From: Carex sylvatica
Lineage: Eukaryota; Streptophyta; Magnoliopsida; Poales; Cyperaceae
Length of the DNA stretch: 20,886 nt
Direction of reading: 5' to 3'
Assembly (NCBI GenBank): GCA_964058845.1
Contig: CAXKVR010000617.1
Coordinates: forward strand, 1-20,886
Below the pieces are notes generated by a model. It was not told the origin of the DNA. It ran no database searches and was given only the letters and a program-made list of their open reading frames with translations. Position numbers and translations under genes: made by a program. Position 1 is the first letter of the stretch; each line of letters starts with the position of its first letter. Shown here in pieces: positions 19,621 through 20,886 of this stretch.

Positions 19621-20020
19621 AGTAAGGCTAGGGTGCTATGGGTTGCATAGAGAGCTACGGTGCTACGGCTCAATATTCGACTTTTCAAAATCCTAACGGT
19701 CGATCCGAACCGTTCATATTTTTCTCCATATTAATGTGTTTGGAGATCAAATTTTACATTTTTTGAAAATTGTTTACTATTTTTTAGATAGGTAGAAATT
19801 AACTTGATCTAAAAATTTCTGCACCATTCAGATATTTGATTTTCTAATTATCTAAAAAAATAGTAAAAAAATTTCAAAAAATATAAAATTTGGTCTCCAA
19901 ACACATATTAATATGGAGAACAAGATAAACGGTTCGAATCGACCGTTAGAATTTTAAAAACTCGATATTGAGCCATAGCACCGTAGCTCTCTATGTAATC
20001 CATAGCACCCTAGCCTTACT
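19621..20020. mobile_element. Fold-back MITE 3 in a (TA)n repeat
   Basis: This 400-bp near-complete inverted repeat has termini AGTAAGGCTAGGGTGCTATG, and the arms continue through AGAGAGCTACGGTGCTA and GGCTCAATAT. (TA)n tracts flank it at 19605-19620 and 20021-20039. Its inner core shares ATCAAATTTTACATTTTT and the following CTATTT words with MITEs 1 and 2, although the outer ends differ. Confidence 0.8.
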
Positions 20021-20039
20021 CATATATATATATATATAT

Positions 20040-20886
20040 GTCGTCATATACGTACGTTAGTTGAGGAACAAAACAATAGATTTTGTCAAGCATGTAGAGC
20101 TGGGATCATTAGATTTGCTTAGAGATAAAGAAGATAGAATGAAGCTTGTAATTTGTTATTTTTTTTCTGTGTTACCTTTTACATTTTTCTACAGAAATGC
20201 GAACTTACGAAATCCCTATAGTTTATGACTATCTAAAATATTAAAATGTATTACACGGAACGTCCTCATAAGTACGTATTGATTAGTTTTCTCACAAAAA
20301 TACTTCTTCTTAAAAATTATAAATATTTTTGTTTTCTCTAACATCTTGAATTCTATAATTGGCCTTGCATGATTGCATTTGGACCTTATAACTAAGCAAT
20401 GGGATCATTACCGACTAAAGAGTTTGCTAATATATAATGGGTCGTTACTTGCAGGATCAGTAATGTGTCTTACATTGATAATTTATTAATGGGCCTTTAT
20501 CAATTTACTTAATTTAGTAATGGGCCTTTAGCAATAGTGATATTTCCCCCGTGAGGATACATGAGATAATTTAGCTCACTTAGGCTTCCATCTGTGCCTA
20601 TCCTCAAATACTGAGTTACATTAAAATATACAACAAATCTGTATAACACATCTGCTTCTCATATACTGAGTCACATTCAAATTACAACAAATAATATTAT
20701 CAAATATACGTACTGCCACTACAAAACGGGGAAATTGCCTGGAATAGCATTGCCAAATTACCGAATTGCCTAAATTTTGGGTAATTGTTACTTAATTATC
20801 TCAATCTCTTAGCTTGTCTTGACTAACTCATTATAACATAACACATTTCAATTATACTTATTTCTCTTCTTAGTTTCTTGCTTTTC
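20040..20886. other. Intergenic flank related to the region upstream of NLR A
   Basis: No gene is seen. From about 20365 (GCATGATTGCATTTGGACC) to 20580 (GATACATGAGATAATTT) it matches, with many changes, 7378-7535 in the same orientation. A short tandem repeat at 20608-20692 has two units with the core ATACTGAGT.ACATT and ACAACAAAT. Confidence 0.5.

Overview
The window looks like nuclear DNA of a flowering plant. It is strongly AT-rich and mostly gene-poor, it carries small non-autonomous transposons of plant type, and its only large reading frames encode coiled-coil NB-ARC leucine-rich-repeat (CC-NLR) immune receptors. I cannot name the species or safely choose between monocot and eudicot.

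The core is a tandem duplication on the minus strand. Copy A has its NLR at 3100-6782 and copy B at 10828-14504, and each has the same 3' flank (1589-3100 and 8647-10827). Both NLRs are broken. A has an in-frame TGA in the LRR region (4266-4268) and, further on, a single-base frameshift (about 3764-3771). B is interrupted nine codons before its P-loop by a 72-bp poly(A)-tailed retroposed insert, bounded by a perfect 14-bp target-site duplication. The insert brings a stop and a frame change, but it also contains GT...AG pairs that would restore the frame if spliced.

Downstream of each NLR, on the same strand, lie remnants of a second gene that I do not recognise. They are short exon-like blocks, all phase 0, with plausible splice sites. 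Copy B also keeps a block resembling one exon of a calcium-dependent protein kinase, which copy A lost in a deletion of about 0.67 kb. Both copies share a hAT-like MITE with a diagnostic 8-bp target duplication, so that insertion came before the duplication.

Region by region: 1-1588 is AT-rich flank with an older repeat and a copy-specific block. 1589-6960 is duplication copy A. 6960-8646 is intergenic and contains upstream repeats. 8647-14670 is duplication copy B. 14700-18770 is gene-free, with one candidate inverted-repeat element. 18772-20020 holds three successive fold-back MITEs seated in (TA)n repeats, which share an inner core but have different termini. 20040-20886 is a diverged relative of the sequence upstream of NLR A, which hints that the cluster continues to the right.

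No tRNA, rRNA or CRISPR was seen. The biology is that of a decaying, mosaic resistance-gene cluster rather than a set of cooperating genes.
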